Below, piece by piece: positions 23,781 through 32,073 of a DNA stretch of 44,702 nt. Position numbers and translations under genes: made by a program. The stretch comes from Jiangella asiatica (GTDB lineage: Bacteria > Actinomycetota > Actinomycetes > Jiangellales > Jiangellaceae). The notes beneath the pieces were generated by a model. The model was not told where the DNA came from. It searched no databases and was given only the letters and a program-made list of their open reading frames with translations. The stretch covers positions 1 through 44,702 of the forward strand of contig NZ_SMKZ01000054.1 in the NCBI RefSeq assembly GCF_004349065.1, given 5' to 3'. Numbering within the stretch: the first letter of the stretch is position 1; every line of letters starts with the position of its first letter.

Positions 23781-25346
23781 ATGACTCCGATTGCCGCTTC
23801 GGTCGGCTCGCTGTACACCGAGGGCTGGTCGCTGGTCATCAGTCCCACGACACTGCTGCTCATCCTCGCCGGTGTCCTGGTCGGCATGATCGTCGGCGCG
23901 ATCCCCGGCCTGACGGCGAACATGAGTGTCGCCGTGCTCGTGCCGCTGACCTTCACGATGTCGCCCACCGAGGCGATCGCCGTCCTCACCGGGATATGGC
24001 TGGGGTCCATGTACGGCGGCACCTTGCCGGCGGTCCTGATCAACATGCCGGGGACGCCCGCCGACCTGATGTCCACCATCGACGGGTATCCGATGAGTCG
24101 CCGCGGCGAGGGCGGCCGTGCGATCGGGATCGGAGTCCTCTCCTCCTTTCTGGGAGGCACGTTCAGCGTCCTCGTGCTCGGTACGGCCGGGCCGACGCTG
24201 GCCGCGTTCGCCCGGAACTTCGGCTCGGCCGAGTACTTCGCCGTTGCCGTGCTGGGGTTGTCGGTGATCGCCTTCGTCTCGGGATCGTCGATGTCGAAGG
24301 GCATCATCTCGGCGTTGATCGGCCTGCTGCTCGGCACGATCGGCCGCGACGCACTGACCGGGCAGACCCGCTTGACGTTCGGTCAGGATGAGCTGTTCGG
24401 CGGCCTGGACTTCATCGCCGTAGTGGTCGGGATCTTCGGCCTCGCCGAGGTGATGGAGCAGGTCTATGCCCGTCGGCACCGGGTGAAGGAGAGGCCTCAG
24501 GAGATCGCCGGGGTATGGGCCGCCGTCAAGGACGTGAGACCGCTCAAATGGGTCATCGCCCGTTCATCGGTCATCGGAACGGTGGTCGGCGCCATCCCGG
24601 GCGCCGGAGCGACGATCGCCTCGGTCATTTCCTACGGCACCCAGAAGCAGGTGTCCAAGCAGCCGGAGAAGATGGGTACCGGCGCGCCCGAAGGACTGTC
24701 GGCCTCCGACAGTGCCAACAACGCCGCCAGCGGCGGAGCGCTGCTGACGATGCTCTCCCTGGGCATCCCCGGTGACTCGCTGACCGCCATCCTCCTCGGT
24801 GCGCTCATCGTGCAGGGTGTCGAGCCGGGACCGTTGCTGTTCGAGAACGACACCCAGCTCGTGTCCTCGATCTTCATCTGCCTGCTCATCGCCAATGTCT
24901 GCCTGTTGCTCATCGGGATGTTCGGCGCCCGGTACTTCGCCAAGGTCCTCGACGTCCCGCGAACCCTGATGTATCCCCTAATCACGGTGGCCTGCATCAG
25001 CGGGGCATTCGCGCTCAACGGGAGCACCTTCGACGTGTGGGTGATGCTCCTGTCGGCCGTCCTGGGCTTCCTGTTCGCCCGTGCGGACATCCCCAAGGCG
25101 CCGTTGGTCCTGGCGCTCATCCTCGGCCCGATCCTCGAGACCAACCTCCGCCGGTTGCTCTCGCTGCACGACGGCGATGTGACGGCCTCTGCCGGCACGC
25201 TGGTGACCAGCCCGGTCGGGCTGCCCGTGCTCCTGCTCACCGCGGCGCTGTTCGCCCTGCCCATGATCCGAGCCCTACGACACCGGAACCCCGCCCGCCG
25301 CGTGGGGGAGCAGCACCCCGCCGATGTCGGGCCCCGCCGGAAATAG
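23781..25346 (+). CDS. tctA: Tripartite tricarboxylate transporter large membrane subunit (TctA)
   Basis: The 521-residue, ~12-segment permease has the conserved GMIVGAIPGLTANMSVAVLV repeat at the N-terminus and its second copy, SSVIGTVVGAIPGAGATIAS, near residue 260. It also has GIWLGSMYGGTLPAVLINMP, EGLSASDSANNAASGGALL and LGIPGDSLTAILLGALIVQG. It moves the carboxylate, driven by the cation gradient, after delivery by TctC. It follows tctB by 10 nt with GAGG upstream. Confidence 0.94.
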   Translation: MTPIAASVGSLYTEGWSLVISPTTLLLILAGVLVGMIVGAIPGLTANMSVAVLVPLTFTMSPTEAIAVLTGIWLGSMYGGTLPAVLINMPGTPADLMSTIDGYPMSRRGEGGRAIGIGVLSSFLGGTFSVLVLGTAGPTLAAFARNFGSAEYFAVAVLGLSVIAFVSGSSMSKGIISALIGLLLGTIGRDALTGQTRLTFGQDELFGGLDFIAVVVGIFGLAEVMEQVYARRHRVKERPQEIAGVWAAVKDVRPLKWVIARSSVIGTVVGAIPGAGATIASVISYGTQKQVSKQPEKMGTGAPEGLSASDSANNAASGGALLTMLSLGIPGDSLTAILLGALIVQGVEPGPLLFENDTQLVSSIFICLLIANVCLLLIGMFGARYFAKVLDVPRTLMYPLITVACISGAFALNGSTFDVWVMLLSAVLGFLFARADIPKAPLVLALILGPILETNLRRLLSLHDGDVTASAGTLVTSPVGLPVLLLTAALFALPMIRALRHRNPARRVGEQHPADVGPRRK

Positions 25347-25359
25347 CCGAGGAGTAGGC

Positions 25360-26331
25360 ATGGAACAGATCAAGGTCGACGGCACGGACTTGTCCATCAG
25401 CCAGGTCGTGTTCGGCACCATGACGTTCGGTGCCCAGGTCGACGAGGCAGAGGCCGCACAGATGATCGCGACCTGCCGCGAGGCGGGCATCACGATGTTC
25501 GACACCTCCAACAACTATGCCGGCGGTGCGTCGGAGGAGATTCTCGGTCGCATCGTCAAGCCCTTCCGCGACGAGGTCCTCATCTCGACGAAGGGCGGCA
25601 GCCACGTCGATCAGACCGATGCCTCGCTCGCCGGCTTGAGTACCAAGGCGCTCCACCGAGCGGTGGACGGGAGCCTGCAGCGGCTCGGTGTGGACCACAT
25701 CGACGTCTATTACCTGCACCGGCCAGACTGGAACACGCCGATCGAGGAGACCCTCGAGGCCCTCGACCAGATCGTCCGTTCGGGAAAGGTGCGCTACGTC
25801 GGGCAGTCGAACTACGCGGCCTGGCAGATCACCGAGATGCTCTATCTCGCCCGGATGAACGGCTGGCCCGAGATCCGGATCTCCCAGCCGATGTACAACC
25901 TCGTGGGCCGCCGCGTCGAAGCCGAGTACGCCGCCTGTTCCGAACGCATGGGCCTGACGAATATCACCTACAATCCGCTCGCCGGCGGCCTGCTGACCGG
26001 CAAGCACCGGCCCGACGAGACGCCCGAGGCGGGCACGCGGTTCAGCAAGCCCATGTACCGGGAACGTTATTGGAACGACGTCCAGTTCCGGGCGGTCGAG
26101 CGGCTGCGCGGCATCGCCGAGGACGCCGGGCTGACCCTCATCGAACTGGCCTTCCGGTGGATCGCCGCGCGTCCGCTGGCCCACGCCATGCTGCTCGGCG
26201 CCTCGCGGCTGAGCCAGCTCGAGTCGAACCTGAAGGCGCTGCACGGCCCGCGGCCGAGTCCGGACGTCATGACGGCGTGTGACGAGGTGTGGGACGACCT
26301 GCGCGGCGCGGCCCCGGACTACAACCGCTGA
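25360..26331 (+). CDS. Aldo/keto reductase
   Basis: The 323-residue NADPH-dependent oxidoreductase has the complete catalytic tetrad: Asp48 and Tyr53 (FDTSNNYAGG), Lys78 (ISTKGG) and His120 (YYLHRPDWN). The C-terminal MLLGASRLSQLESNLKAL is the usual cofactor-binding helix region. Sequences such as VRYVGQSNYAAWQ and ISQPMYNLVGRRVE place it near the AKR11/AKR12/YghZ branch, which reduces aldehydes and sugar-derived carbonyls. GAGGAG precedes the ATG 13 nt after tctA. In this operon it may reduce or oxidize a sugar-acid intermediate. Confidence 0.93.
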   Translation: MEQIKVDGTDLSISQVVFGTMTFGAQVDEAEAAQMIATCREAGITMFDTSNNYAGGASEEILGRIVKPFRDEVLISTKGGSHVDQTDASLAGLSTKALHRAVDGSLQRLGVDHIDVYYLHRPDWNTPIEETLEALDQIVRSGKVRYVGQSNYAAWQITEMLYLARMNGWPEIRISQPMYNLVGRRVEAEYAACSERMGLTNITYNPLAGGLLTGKHRPDETPEAGTRFSKPMYRERYWNDVQFRAVERLRGIAEDAGLTLIELAFRWIAARPLAHAMLLGASRLSQLESNLKALHGPRPSPDVMTACDEVWDDLRGAAPDYNR

Positions 26332-26370
26332 CGGCACACGCCGTCGCACCGACGGACGACGAAGGACACA

Positions 26371-27588
26371 ATGAAGATCACAGATATCCGGGCGACCACC
26401 GTCGCGGTGCCGCTGGAGGCGCCGCTGCGGCACGCCAACGGTGGCCACTGGGGGCGGTTCGTCCGCACCATCGTCGAGGTCGATACCGACGAGGGCCTGA
26501 CCGGACTCGGTGAGCTTCGTGGCGCGGGCGCGGCCACCGAGGACGCCCTGGTCGGGCTCAAGCACTACCTCGTGGGGCACGACCCGTTCGACCTGGAGGC
26601 GATGCGGTTCAAGCTGCTCAACCCCACGGCCGCGCTCTACGGCAATCGCACCAGCCTGCACTCGGCACTCGAGTTCGCCTGCATCGACCTGATGGGCAAG
26701 TATCTCGACGTCCCCGCCTCGCAGCTGTTCGGTGGCCGACTGCGTGACGAGGTGAGCTTCGGTTCCTACCTGTTCTTCCGGTATCCCGACGACGATGGCA
26801 CGGGGGAGGTGCGTACACCGGACCAGCTGGTTGCCCAAGCCGCGGAGCTCAAACGGCTGCACGGATTCCGGTCGCACAAGCTCAAGGGCGGCGTCTTCCC
26901 GCCCGACTACGAACGGGAGTGCTACGAGGCGTTGGCGGCGGCGTACCCGTCCGACGGCCTGCGCTACGACCCCAACGCCGTGCTGAGCGTGGAGGAATCG
27001 ATCCGGTTCGGCATGGCCATCGAACATCTGCGCAACGACTACTTCGAGGATCCGACGTGGGGTCTCAACGGCATGCGGCGCGTTCGTGAGAACGTACGGA
27101 TCCCGCTGGCCACCAACACCGTCGTGGTGAACTTCGAACAGCTCGCTGCCAACGTCCTGGATCCGGCGGTCGATGTGATCCTGCTCGACACCACGTTCTG
27201 GGGAGGGATCCGGCCGTGCATCAAGGCCGCAGGGGTGTGTGAGACCTTCCAGTTCTCCGTCGCGATGCACTCCTCCGGCGAACTGGGTATCCAATTGGCC
27301 ACCATGCTCCATCTCGGCGCGGTGCTGCCCGCCCTGCCGTTCGCCGTCGATACTCACTACCACCACCTGCTCGACGACGTCATCGTCGGCGGGAAGATGC
27401 AGTATCAGGACGGCGCCATCGCGGTGCCGACCGGTCCCGGGCTCGGCGTGGAGCTCGATCGTGACCGCATGCAGACGTACGCGGACCACTTTCACGAGGT
27501 CGGGAACTACACGTACGACCGCGATCCGAAGCGGCCCGGCTGGTATCCGCTCGTGCCCAACGAACGCTGGGCCGACCCATGGCGCTAA
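26371..27588 (+). CDS. Enolase-superfamily dehydratase, glucarate-dehydratase-like
   Basis: The 405-residue protein has the capping domain ([20 protein letters not shown]) and the (beta/alpha)7-beta barrel of the mandelate-racemase/glucarate-dehydratase subgroup. Catalytic Lys residues lie in the KxK motif HKLKGG (170, 172). Metal ligands are Asp200 (YDPNA), Glu226 (YFEDP) and probably Asn249 (LATNT), and the general acid/base His300 lies in AMHSSGELG paired with Asp273 (LLDTTFWGG). The KxK plus His-Asp arrangement and the Asn metal ligand are glucarate-dehydratase traits. Such enzymes remove water from the alpha-hydroxy side of an aldarate to give a 2-keto-3-deoxy (5-keto-4-deoxy) diacid. 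The exact stereochemistry is not predictable. Confidence 0.88.
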   Translation: MKITDIRATTVAVPLEAPLRHANGGHWGRFVRTIVEVDTDEGLTGLGELRGAGAATEDALVGLKHYLVGHDPFDLEAMRFKLLNPTAALYGNRTSLHSALEFACIDLMGKYLDVPASQLFGGRLRDEVSFGSYLFFRYPDDDGTGEVRTPDQLVAQAAELKRLHGFRSHKLKGGVFPPDYERECYEALAAAYPSDGLRYDPNAVLSVEESIRFGMAIEHLRNDYFEDPTWGLNGMRRVRENVRIPLATNTVVVNFEQLAANVLDPAVDVILLDTTFWGGIRPCIKAAGVCETFQFSVAMHSSGELGIQLATMLHLGAVLPALPFAVDTHYHHLLDDVIVGGKMQYQDGAIAVPTGPGLGVELDRDRMQTYADHFHEVGNYTYDRDPKRPGWYPLVPNERWADPWR

Positions 27589-27600
27589 CGTATGCTGTAT

Positions 27601-27612
27601 TTGGTATTCCAA
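27601..27612. promoter_or_regulatory. GntR-type operator candidate, site 3
   Basis: TTGGTATTCCAA is an imperfect palindrome that shares 9 of 12 bases with GTGGTATACCAC at 21641. It lies between the dehydratase stop and the GntR ATG, 13 bp before the start codon and next to its ribosome-binding site. It would suit autoregulation or control of the downstream half of the operon. Confidence 0.45.
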
Positions 27613-27624
27613 TCAGGAGACGGC

Positions 27625-28299
27625 ATGACATCGCTCGGGCGCATCGAGACTGTTCCGCTGGGAGACCGCACTCTCGAGGCCATTCGGTCGGCCATCATCA
27701 GCGGCGAACTGGGCGGTGGTGTCCCGCTGAGCGACCGCCAGCTGTCGGAATCGCTGGGGGTCAGCCGCACGCCGGTGCGCGAGGCGCTGCACCGGTTGAA
27801 GGAAGCCGGGCTGGTCGAGGCCCGCGGACGCACAGGGTGGGCAGTGACCCGGTTCACCGAGCAGGACGTCCGCGAGATCTTCCAGCTACGGAAGCTCCTC
27901 GAACCCGTCGGTCTCGAGGAGCTCGAGGCCGCCGACGGTGACGAGCAGGTCAGGACGATCGCGTCGTTCTTCGACGACTATTCCCACCCGATCGCGCCCG
28001 CGCGCTACGTCGACTACTTCGCCCGGGACAACCAGTTCCACAAGGCAATCGTCCAGTGCAGCGCCAACCGTCGGATCCGCCATTTCTACGAGGTCATCGA
28101 GAGCCACATCGATCGCGGCCGCTTCTTCCTGTTCGGCGTGGCGGCCGGCCGGGTGGAGGAGACGCTCGACGAGCACCTCGCCATCGCCGAGGCGGTGGCC
28201 GAGCGCGACTTCGGCCGTGCACGCACCGAACTGCTGCGCCACCTGCGCACCGGTGAGGAACTCATGATCAAGCAGCTACGACAGCAACCCGCGCCGTGA
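27625..28299 (+). CDS. GntR-family regulator, FCD/FadR subfamily
   Basis: The 224-residue protein has the GntR winged helix (LEAIRSAIISGEL, SDRQLSESLGVSRTPVREAL, HRLKEAGLVEARGRTGWAV) and an all-helical FCD effector domain (VREIFQLRKLLEPVGLEELE, FARDNQFHKAIVQCSANRRI, HLAIAEAVAERDFGRARTEL). His residues are spaced as in metal-containing FCD sensors of organic acids. ATG at 27625 follows AGGAGA; upstream in-frame codons belong to the operator region. It is embedded within the catabolic operon, and the palindromes at 21641, 22096 and 27601 are its candidate sites. Confidence 0.93.
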   Translation: MTSLGRIETVPLGDRTLEAIRSAIISGELGGGVPLSDRQLSESLGVSRTPVREALHRLKEAGLVEARGRTGWAVTRFTEQDVREIFQLRKLLEPVGLEELEAADGDEQVRTIASFFDDYSHPIAPARYVDYFARDNQFHKAIVQCSANRRIRHFYEVIESHIDRGRFFLFGVAAGRVEETLDEHLAIAEAVAERDFGRARTELLRHLRTGEELMIKQLRQQPAP

Positions 28300-28348
28300 T
28301 CGCATACCGACCACCGCACCAGCCATCGCCGTCCGAGCTGGAGGATGC

Positions 28349-29458
28349 ATGACGAAGTCATCTGCCTACATGCGGGGCACGGCCGCCACTGCGCCCCCGC
28401 AGCGTGTACCGCTGGACGAGTTGCGCGCCCACTGTTCGGCGGTCCTGCGCGGCGCCGGGCTCGCCCATGCGGCGGCGGATCTCGTGGCTGACTCGCTGAC
28501 AGACGCGGAGGCGCGCGGGATCTCCTCCCACGGCGTCACGCGTACCCGGATCTACGCCGAACGGCTCCAAGCGGGGATGATCGACGGCGCCGCCACGCCG
28601 GTCGTCGTGCGCGAGGACACCGCCGGGGTACATCTGGACGCCGGCAACGCCATCGGTCACGTCGGCGCGAGCGCCGGCATCGACCTGGCGATCGAGAAGG
28701 CAGAGAGCGGCTCCGTCGGCGCCGTCGGCGTGGCGAACTCCAATCACTGCGGCACGCTGGCCTACTTCACCCGCCGCGCGGCTCGTGCCGGTCTGGTCGC
28801 CATCGCCATGTCGACGGCACCGACCACGATGGTGTACTTCGGCGGCAAGTCCCGGGCCGTGGGCACCAACCCGCTGAGCATCGCCGTGCCCCGCCGGGAC
28901 GGCCCGCCGATCACCGTGGACATGGCGACGAGTGCCACCGCTCGCGGCAAGATCATCCTTGCCAACCAGCTCGGCCAGGACATCCCCGAGGGCTGGGCCG
29001 TGGACGTCGACGGGCGGCCGACGACCGATGCCGCCGCGGCGCTGGAGGGCTCGGTCATGCCGTTCGGCGGGCCGAAGGGATCCGGGCTGGCCATGATGGT
29101 CGATCTGCTGGCCGGTGCCCTTGTCGCCGGTGTCAGCGGGGAGGGCATCGGCGACATGTACGAGGACTGGACGCGCCCGCAGCGCGTCGGCCACCTCTTC
29201 ATCACGCTCAATCCCGACGGCTGGCTGGGCAGGTCGTCGTTACTGGCACACGTCGAGGACTTCGCCGGCCGGATCCATGACCTGCCCCCGGCTGAGGGAT
29301 TCGACCAGGTCCTCCTGCCCGGCGAAATGGAGGAGCGAGCCTACGAGCGCGCCAGGACCGACGGCGTCACCCTCTCGGCCGCCGTCTTCGCCGACCTGCA
29401 GAACATCGCGGACGAGGTCGGAGCCCAGCACCAGGTCGTCGGCACCACGGCGGACTGA
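28349..29458 (+). CDS. Ldh2/malate dehydrogenase family (type 2) oxidoreductase
   Basis: The 369-residue NAD(P)-dependent dehydrogenase belongs to the non-Rossmann Ldh2 family (malate, sulfolactate, ureidoglycolate and 2,3-diketogulonate reductases). Signatures are AEARGISSHGV with the active-site His61, GVANSNHCGTLAYF, FGGKSRAVGTNPLSIAVPRR and MPFGGPKGSGLAMMVDLLAG. GAGG lies just before the ATG. It interconverts a 2-hydroxy acid and a 2-keto acid. In this operon it may oxidize an upstream hydroxy acid or reduce the keto product of the dehydratase. Confidence 0.92.
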   Translation: MTKSSAYMRGTAATAPPQRVPLDELRAHCSAVLRGAGLAHAAADLVADSLTDAEARGISSHGVTRTRIYAERLQAGMIDGAATPVVVREDTAGVHLDAGNAIGHVGASAGIDLAIEKAESGSVGAVGVANSNHCGTLAYFTRRAARAGLVAIAMSTAPTTMVYFGGKSRAVGTNPLSIAVPRRDGPPITVDMATSATARGKIILANQLGQDIPEGWAVDVDGRPTTDAAAALEGSVMPFGGPKGSGLAMMVDLLAGALVAGVSGEGIGDMYEDWTRPQRVGHLFITLNPDGWLGRSSLLAHVEDFAGRIHDLPPAEGFDQVLLPGEMEERAYERARTDGVTLSAAVFADLQNIADEVGAQHQVVGTTAD

Positions 29459-29474
29459 GCCCGAAGGAGAACAC

Positions 29475-29612
29475 GTGCCCGAATACCTGATCCATGACGC
29501 GACGGAGACGCCGCCGGCGGAGCTCCTTCAGCGCGGCCATCCTGAGTGGCACCTGGGACCGGTCCTGGGTGTACGAGCACTGCAGATCCGCACCGTCCCG
29601 GCGACGCGCTGA
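29475..29612 (+). CDS. Small ORF, possibly truncated cupin
   Basis: A GTG with a strong GAAGGAG site 5 nt upstream starts a 45-residue frame: VPEYLIHDATETPPAELLQR, then GHPEWHLGPVLG, VRALQIRTVPATR and a stop. The last part looks like the opening strands of a small cupin (the LGxxxLQxxTVxxPxxT pattern), but the metal-binding barrel is absent and the next gene starts 28 nt later. It may be the stub of a cupin removed by deletion, or a true short peptide. Its position, coupled to flanking operon genes, and the good initiation signal argue that it is translated. Confidence 0.5.
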   Translation: MPEYLIHDATETPPAELLQRGHPEWHLGPVLGVRALQIRTVPATR

Positions 29613-29640
29613 TGCGCGACGAGCGATCGAGGAGCGAGCG

Positions 29641-30660
29641 ATGACACCGCGAGTGGTGGTTTCCCAGTACGTCTTCCCCGAGGCCGTGGACCAGCTCCGC
29701 CGGGCCGGGTTCGACGTCGAGGCACGCAACGACGACGAGCCGCTGCCGCCGGAGCAGCTCCAGGAGCTGGTGCGGGGCGCTGCTGGGCTGGTGTCCATGC
29801 TCACGGACCGGATCGATGCTGACTTCCTGGCGTCGGCGCCGGACCTGTCCGTCGTGGCCAACGTGGCCGTCGGGTACGACAACATCGACGTGGCGGCGGC
29901 CACGCGAGCCGGCATTGCGGTGTGCAACACGCCGGACGTCCTGACTGACGCCACGGCCGATCTGACGTGGTCGCTGATCCTGGCGACCGCACGGCGGGTC
30001 CCCGAGGGCGACGCCTTCCTGCGTGCTGGCCGGTATACGCACTGGAAGCTGGCGCAGGAGCAGCTCGGCGCGGACGTGTTCGGCCAGAGCCTGGGCATCT
30101 ACGGGTTCGGCAAGATCGGCCAGGCGGTGGCGCGTCGCGCCGTGGGCGGATTCGACATGACGGTGCGTTACCACGACGCCCACCGGCTGCCGCGCGACCG
30201 CGAACGCGAACTGGGCGTGACCTACGCCGAGATGGACGAGCTCCTGGCCACGGCCGACTTCCTCTCGGTCCACGCGCCCCTGACCGAGAGCACGCGTCAC
30301 GGTATCGACGCCACGGCGCTGGCCCGGATGAAGCCCTCCGCCATCCTCGTCAATACCGCACGGGGCCCGATCGTCGACGAGGCGGCGCTGGTCGAGGCGC
30401 TAGCCACCGGGTCGATCGCCGGCGCCGGCCTCGACGTCTACGAGGACGAGCCCACCGTCCATCCCGGGCTGGTGGAGCAGCGTGAACGCGTCGTGCTGCT
30501 TCCCCACCTGGGCAGCGCCACCGCGTCCACGCGCCGGCGGATGGCGGCCATCGCCGTCGGCAACGTGATCGACGCCCTCAGCGGCCGGCGTCCACGGACC
30601 TTGGTCAACACCGACGTCCGCCCGGCCGTCGGAGCCACCAGCGACGAAACAGGAGCCTGA
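29641..30660 (+). CDS. D-isomer-specific 2-hydroxyacid dehydrogenase
   Basis: The 339-residue protein has the Rossmann signature GIYGFGKIGQAVARRA near residues 152-167. The catalytic triad is Arg241 (VNTARGPIVDE), Glu270 (DVYEDEP) and His289 (LLPHLGSAT). VANVAVGYDNIDVAAATRAG and CNTPDVLTDATADLTWSLIL are typical of glyoxylate/hydroxypyruvate reductase-like members. It would reduce a 2-keto acid or hydroxypyruvate/glyoxylate-type product with NAD(P)H. After an HpaI-type aldolase, a plausible product is glycerate or lactate. GAGGAG precedes the ATG. Confidence 0.94.
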   Translation: MTPRVVVSQYVFPEAVDQLRRAGFDVEARNDDEPLPPEQLQELVRGAAGLVSMLTDRIDADFLASAPDLSVVANVAVGYDNIDVAAATRAGIAVCNTPDVLTDATADLTWSLILATARRVPEGDAFLRAGRYTHWKLAQEQLGADVFGQSLGIYGFGKIGQAVARRAVGGFDMTVRYHDAHRLPRDRERELGVTYAEMDELLATADFLSVHAPLTESTRHGIDATALARMKPSAILVNTARGPIVDEAALVEALATGSIAGAGLDVYEDEPTVHPGLVEQRERVVLLPHLGSATASTRRRMAAIAVGNVIDALSGRRPRTLVNTDVRPAVGATSDETGA

Positions 30661-30665
30661 GCACC

Positions 30666-31448
30666 ATGACGTTCACGAATCCCTTGCGCGAGATGTGGGC
30701 CCGGGGAGAGGTAACCCGCGGCGCATGGTGCAGCTCGCCCAGCGCCGTCGTCGCCGAGACGCTGGCGGCCACGGGCTACGACTACGTATGCGCCGACCTG
30801 CAACACGGGGCGGTGGACTACCCCGACGCGGTGCACATGCTGCAGGCGATCTGGGGCCAGGGGGCGACGCCAATAGCCCGGGTTCCAGCCAACGACCCGG
30901 CGACCATCGGTCGCATCCTGGACGCCGGGGCACTCGGCGTGGTCGTGCCGCTCGTCAGCACGCCCGAGGAAGCCGCCCGCGCGGTGGCGGCCTGTCGTTA
31001 CCCACCCACGGGGGGTCGTTCCTTCGGACCGGTGCGAGCGGCGACGGTGATGGGTTCACGCGACCCGCACGATCTGGACCAGGTGGTCTGCGCGGTCATG
31101 GTCGAGACTCGCGAGGGCCTCGAGCGGGTGGACGAGATCGCGGCCACGCCCGGTCTGGACGCGATCTACGTGGGGCCGGCCGACCTGTCCCTGGCGCTGG
31201 ACTTGCCCCCGGCATACGAGCACGACCACGTCGATCACGTCGGCGCTGTCGCGGCCATCCAGGGTGCCTGCAGACGCCACGGGATCGTGGCCGGCGTGCA
31301 CTGCGTGGGCGGTGAGATGGGTGCCCGGCGCGCGGAACAGGGCTTCCAGATGATGACCCTGGTCAATGATCTGGCGCTCGTCCGGTCGGCCGCCGCCGAG
31401 GAGCTTGCCCTCGCCACTCGGGGGCTGAGCGCCCGAACGGCCGGGTAG
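30666..31448 (+). CDS. HpcH/HpaI-family class II aldolase
   Basis: The 260-residue enzyme cleaves 2-keto-4-hydroxy acids to pyruvate and an aldehyde. Family residues are present: His47 (ADLQHG, with Gln in place of the usual Glu before His), Arg72 (IARVPAND), and metal ligands Glu147 (VMVETREG) and Asp173 (YVGPADLSL). The closest functional analogue by context is 5-keto-4-deoxy-D-glucarate aldolase (GarL), which yields pyruvate and tartronate semialdehyde. It starts 5 nt after the 2-hydroxyacid dehydrogenase stop and is the last gene of the rightward operon. Confidence 0.93.
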   Translation: MTFTNPLREMWARGEVTRGAWCSSPSAVVAETLAATGYDYVCADLQHGAVDYPDAVHMLQAIWGQGATPIARVPANDPATIGRILDAGALGVVVPLVSTPEEAARAVAACRYPPTGGRSFGPVRAATVMGSRDPHDLDQVVCAVMVETREGLERVDEIAATPGLDAIYVGPADLSLALDLPPAYEHDHVDHVGAVAAIQGACRRHGIVAGVHCVGGEMGARRAEQGFQMMTLVNDLALVRSAAAEELALATRGLSARTAG

Positions 31449-31551
31449 AGCCCCCGGCACCGAGACGAAGCCGGTTCCAACGCGCTGCGGGGGATGGCTG
31501 TCTGGATGAGCTTCCGTCTACGTTCCGTATGCATAGGCCCGCGGCGCCGGG

Positions 31552-32020
31552 ATGTCTCGGGGTACGTTGTATCGCCTCCGTGACCGTGGGGGGCTGATTC
31601 AGGTCGGTCACGATCTCTACCGGCGATGGTCGGGCGCCGCGGCCGACCCGGACTTGGTCGAGATTGCACTTCGCGCCATGCAACCGACGTTGTTGCAACG
31701 GCGCTGGCGCGGCATGGTCTGACCGACGAGATTCCCGTCGCCTACGACGTCGCCGTCCCATCAGGTTAAGAGGCCGGGTTGTCGCAGTGCCGGTGTCGTG
31801 GCATCGGTTTGCCACGGAGACGTTCGATCTCGGCCGAGAGACCTTCTCCGAATCGGCCACGAGTAGCAGGCTAGCAATGCAACTGGCGGATACGCCTGGC
31901 ACAGGGTGGACGATCACGGCCCCGTCGCGCATCGTGACGGAGGACAGCTGTTCCGAGCGCTGCCATGACGCGGCTGATGCTTGGCGGACTTCTGTCACCT
32001 CACCCTTGACGCCCACCTAG
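31552..32020 (+). pseudogene. AbiEi-type antitoxin remnant in three frames
   Basis: Three consecutive fragments in different frames reconstruct a type IV antitoxin of the AbiEi family. The first is LYRLRDRGGLIQVGHDLYRR, WSGAAADPDLVEIALRAMQP. The second is ATALARHGLTDEIPVAYDVA, VPSG. The third is GRVVAVPVSWHRFATETFDL, GRETF. The order and spacing match the winged-helix and central domain of actinobacterial AbiEi proteins (LWSALALHGLTDEIP followed by VSWHxFDxxTFDIGRE). At least two frameshifts and a stop break it, and no AbiEii nucleotidyltransferase toxin is visible. The bases 31449-31551 hold nothing recognizable. Confidence 0.65.
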
Positions 32021-32073
32021 GAAGCCGAGTCGCCCGGGTCCGCCGACCGATTGGGAACCGCTCACCGGCAGAT

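Noticed and set aside
25237-27612. 791-codon minus-strand open frame opposite the AKR and dehydratase genes
   Set aside because: It is antisense to two genes with complete catalytic residues. Long antisense frames are expected at this GC content.
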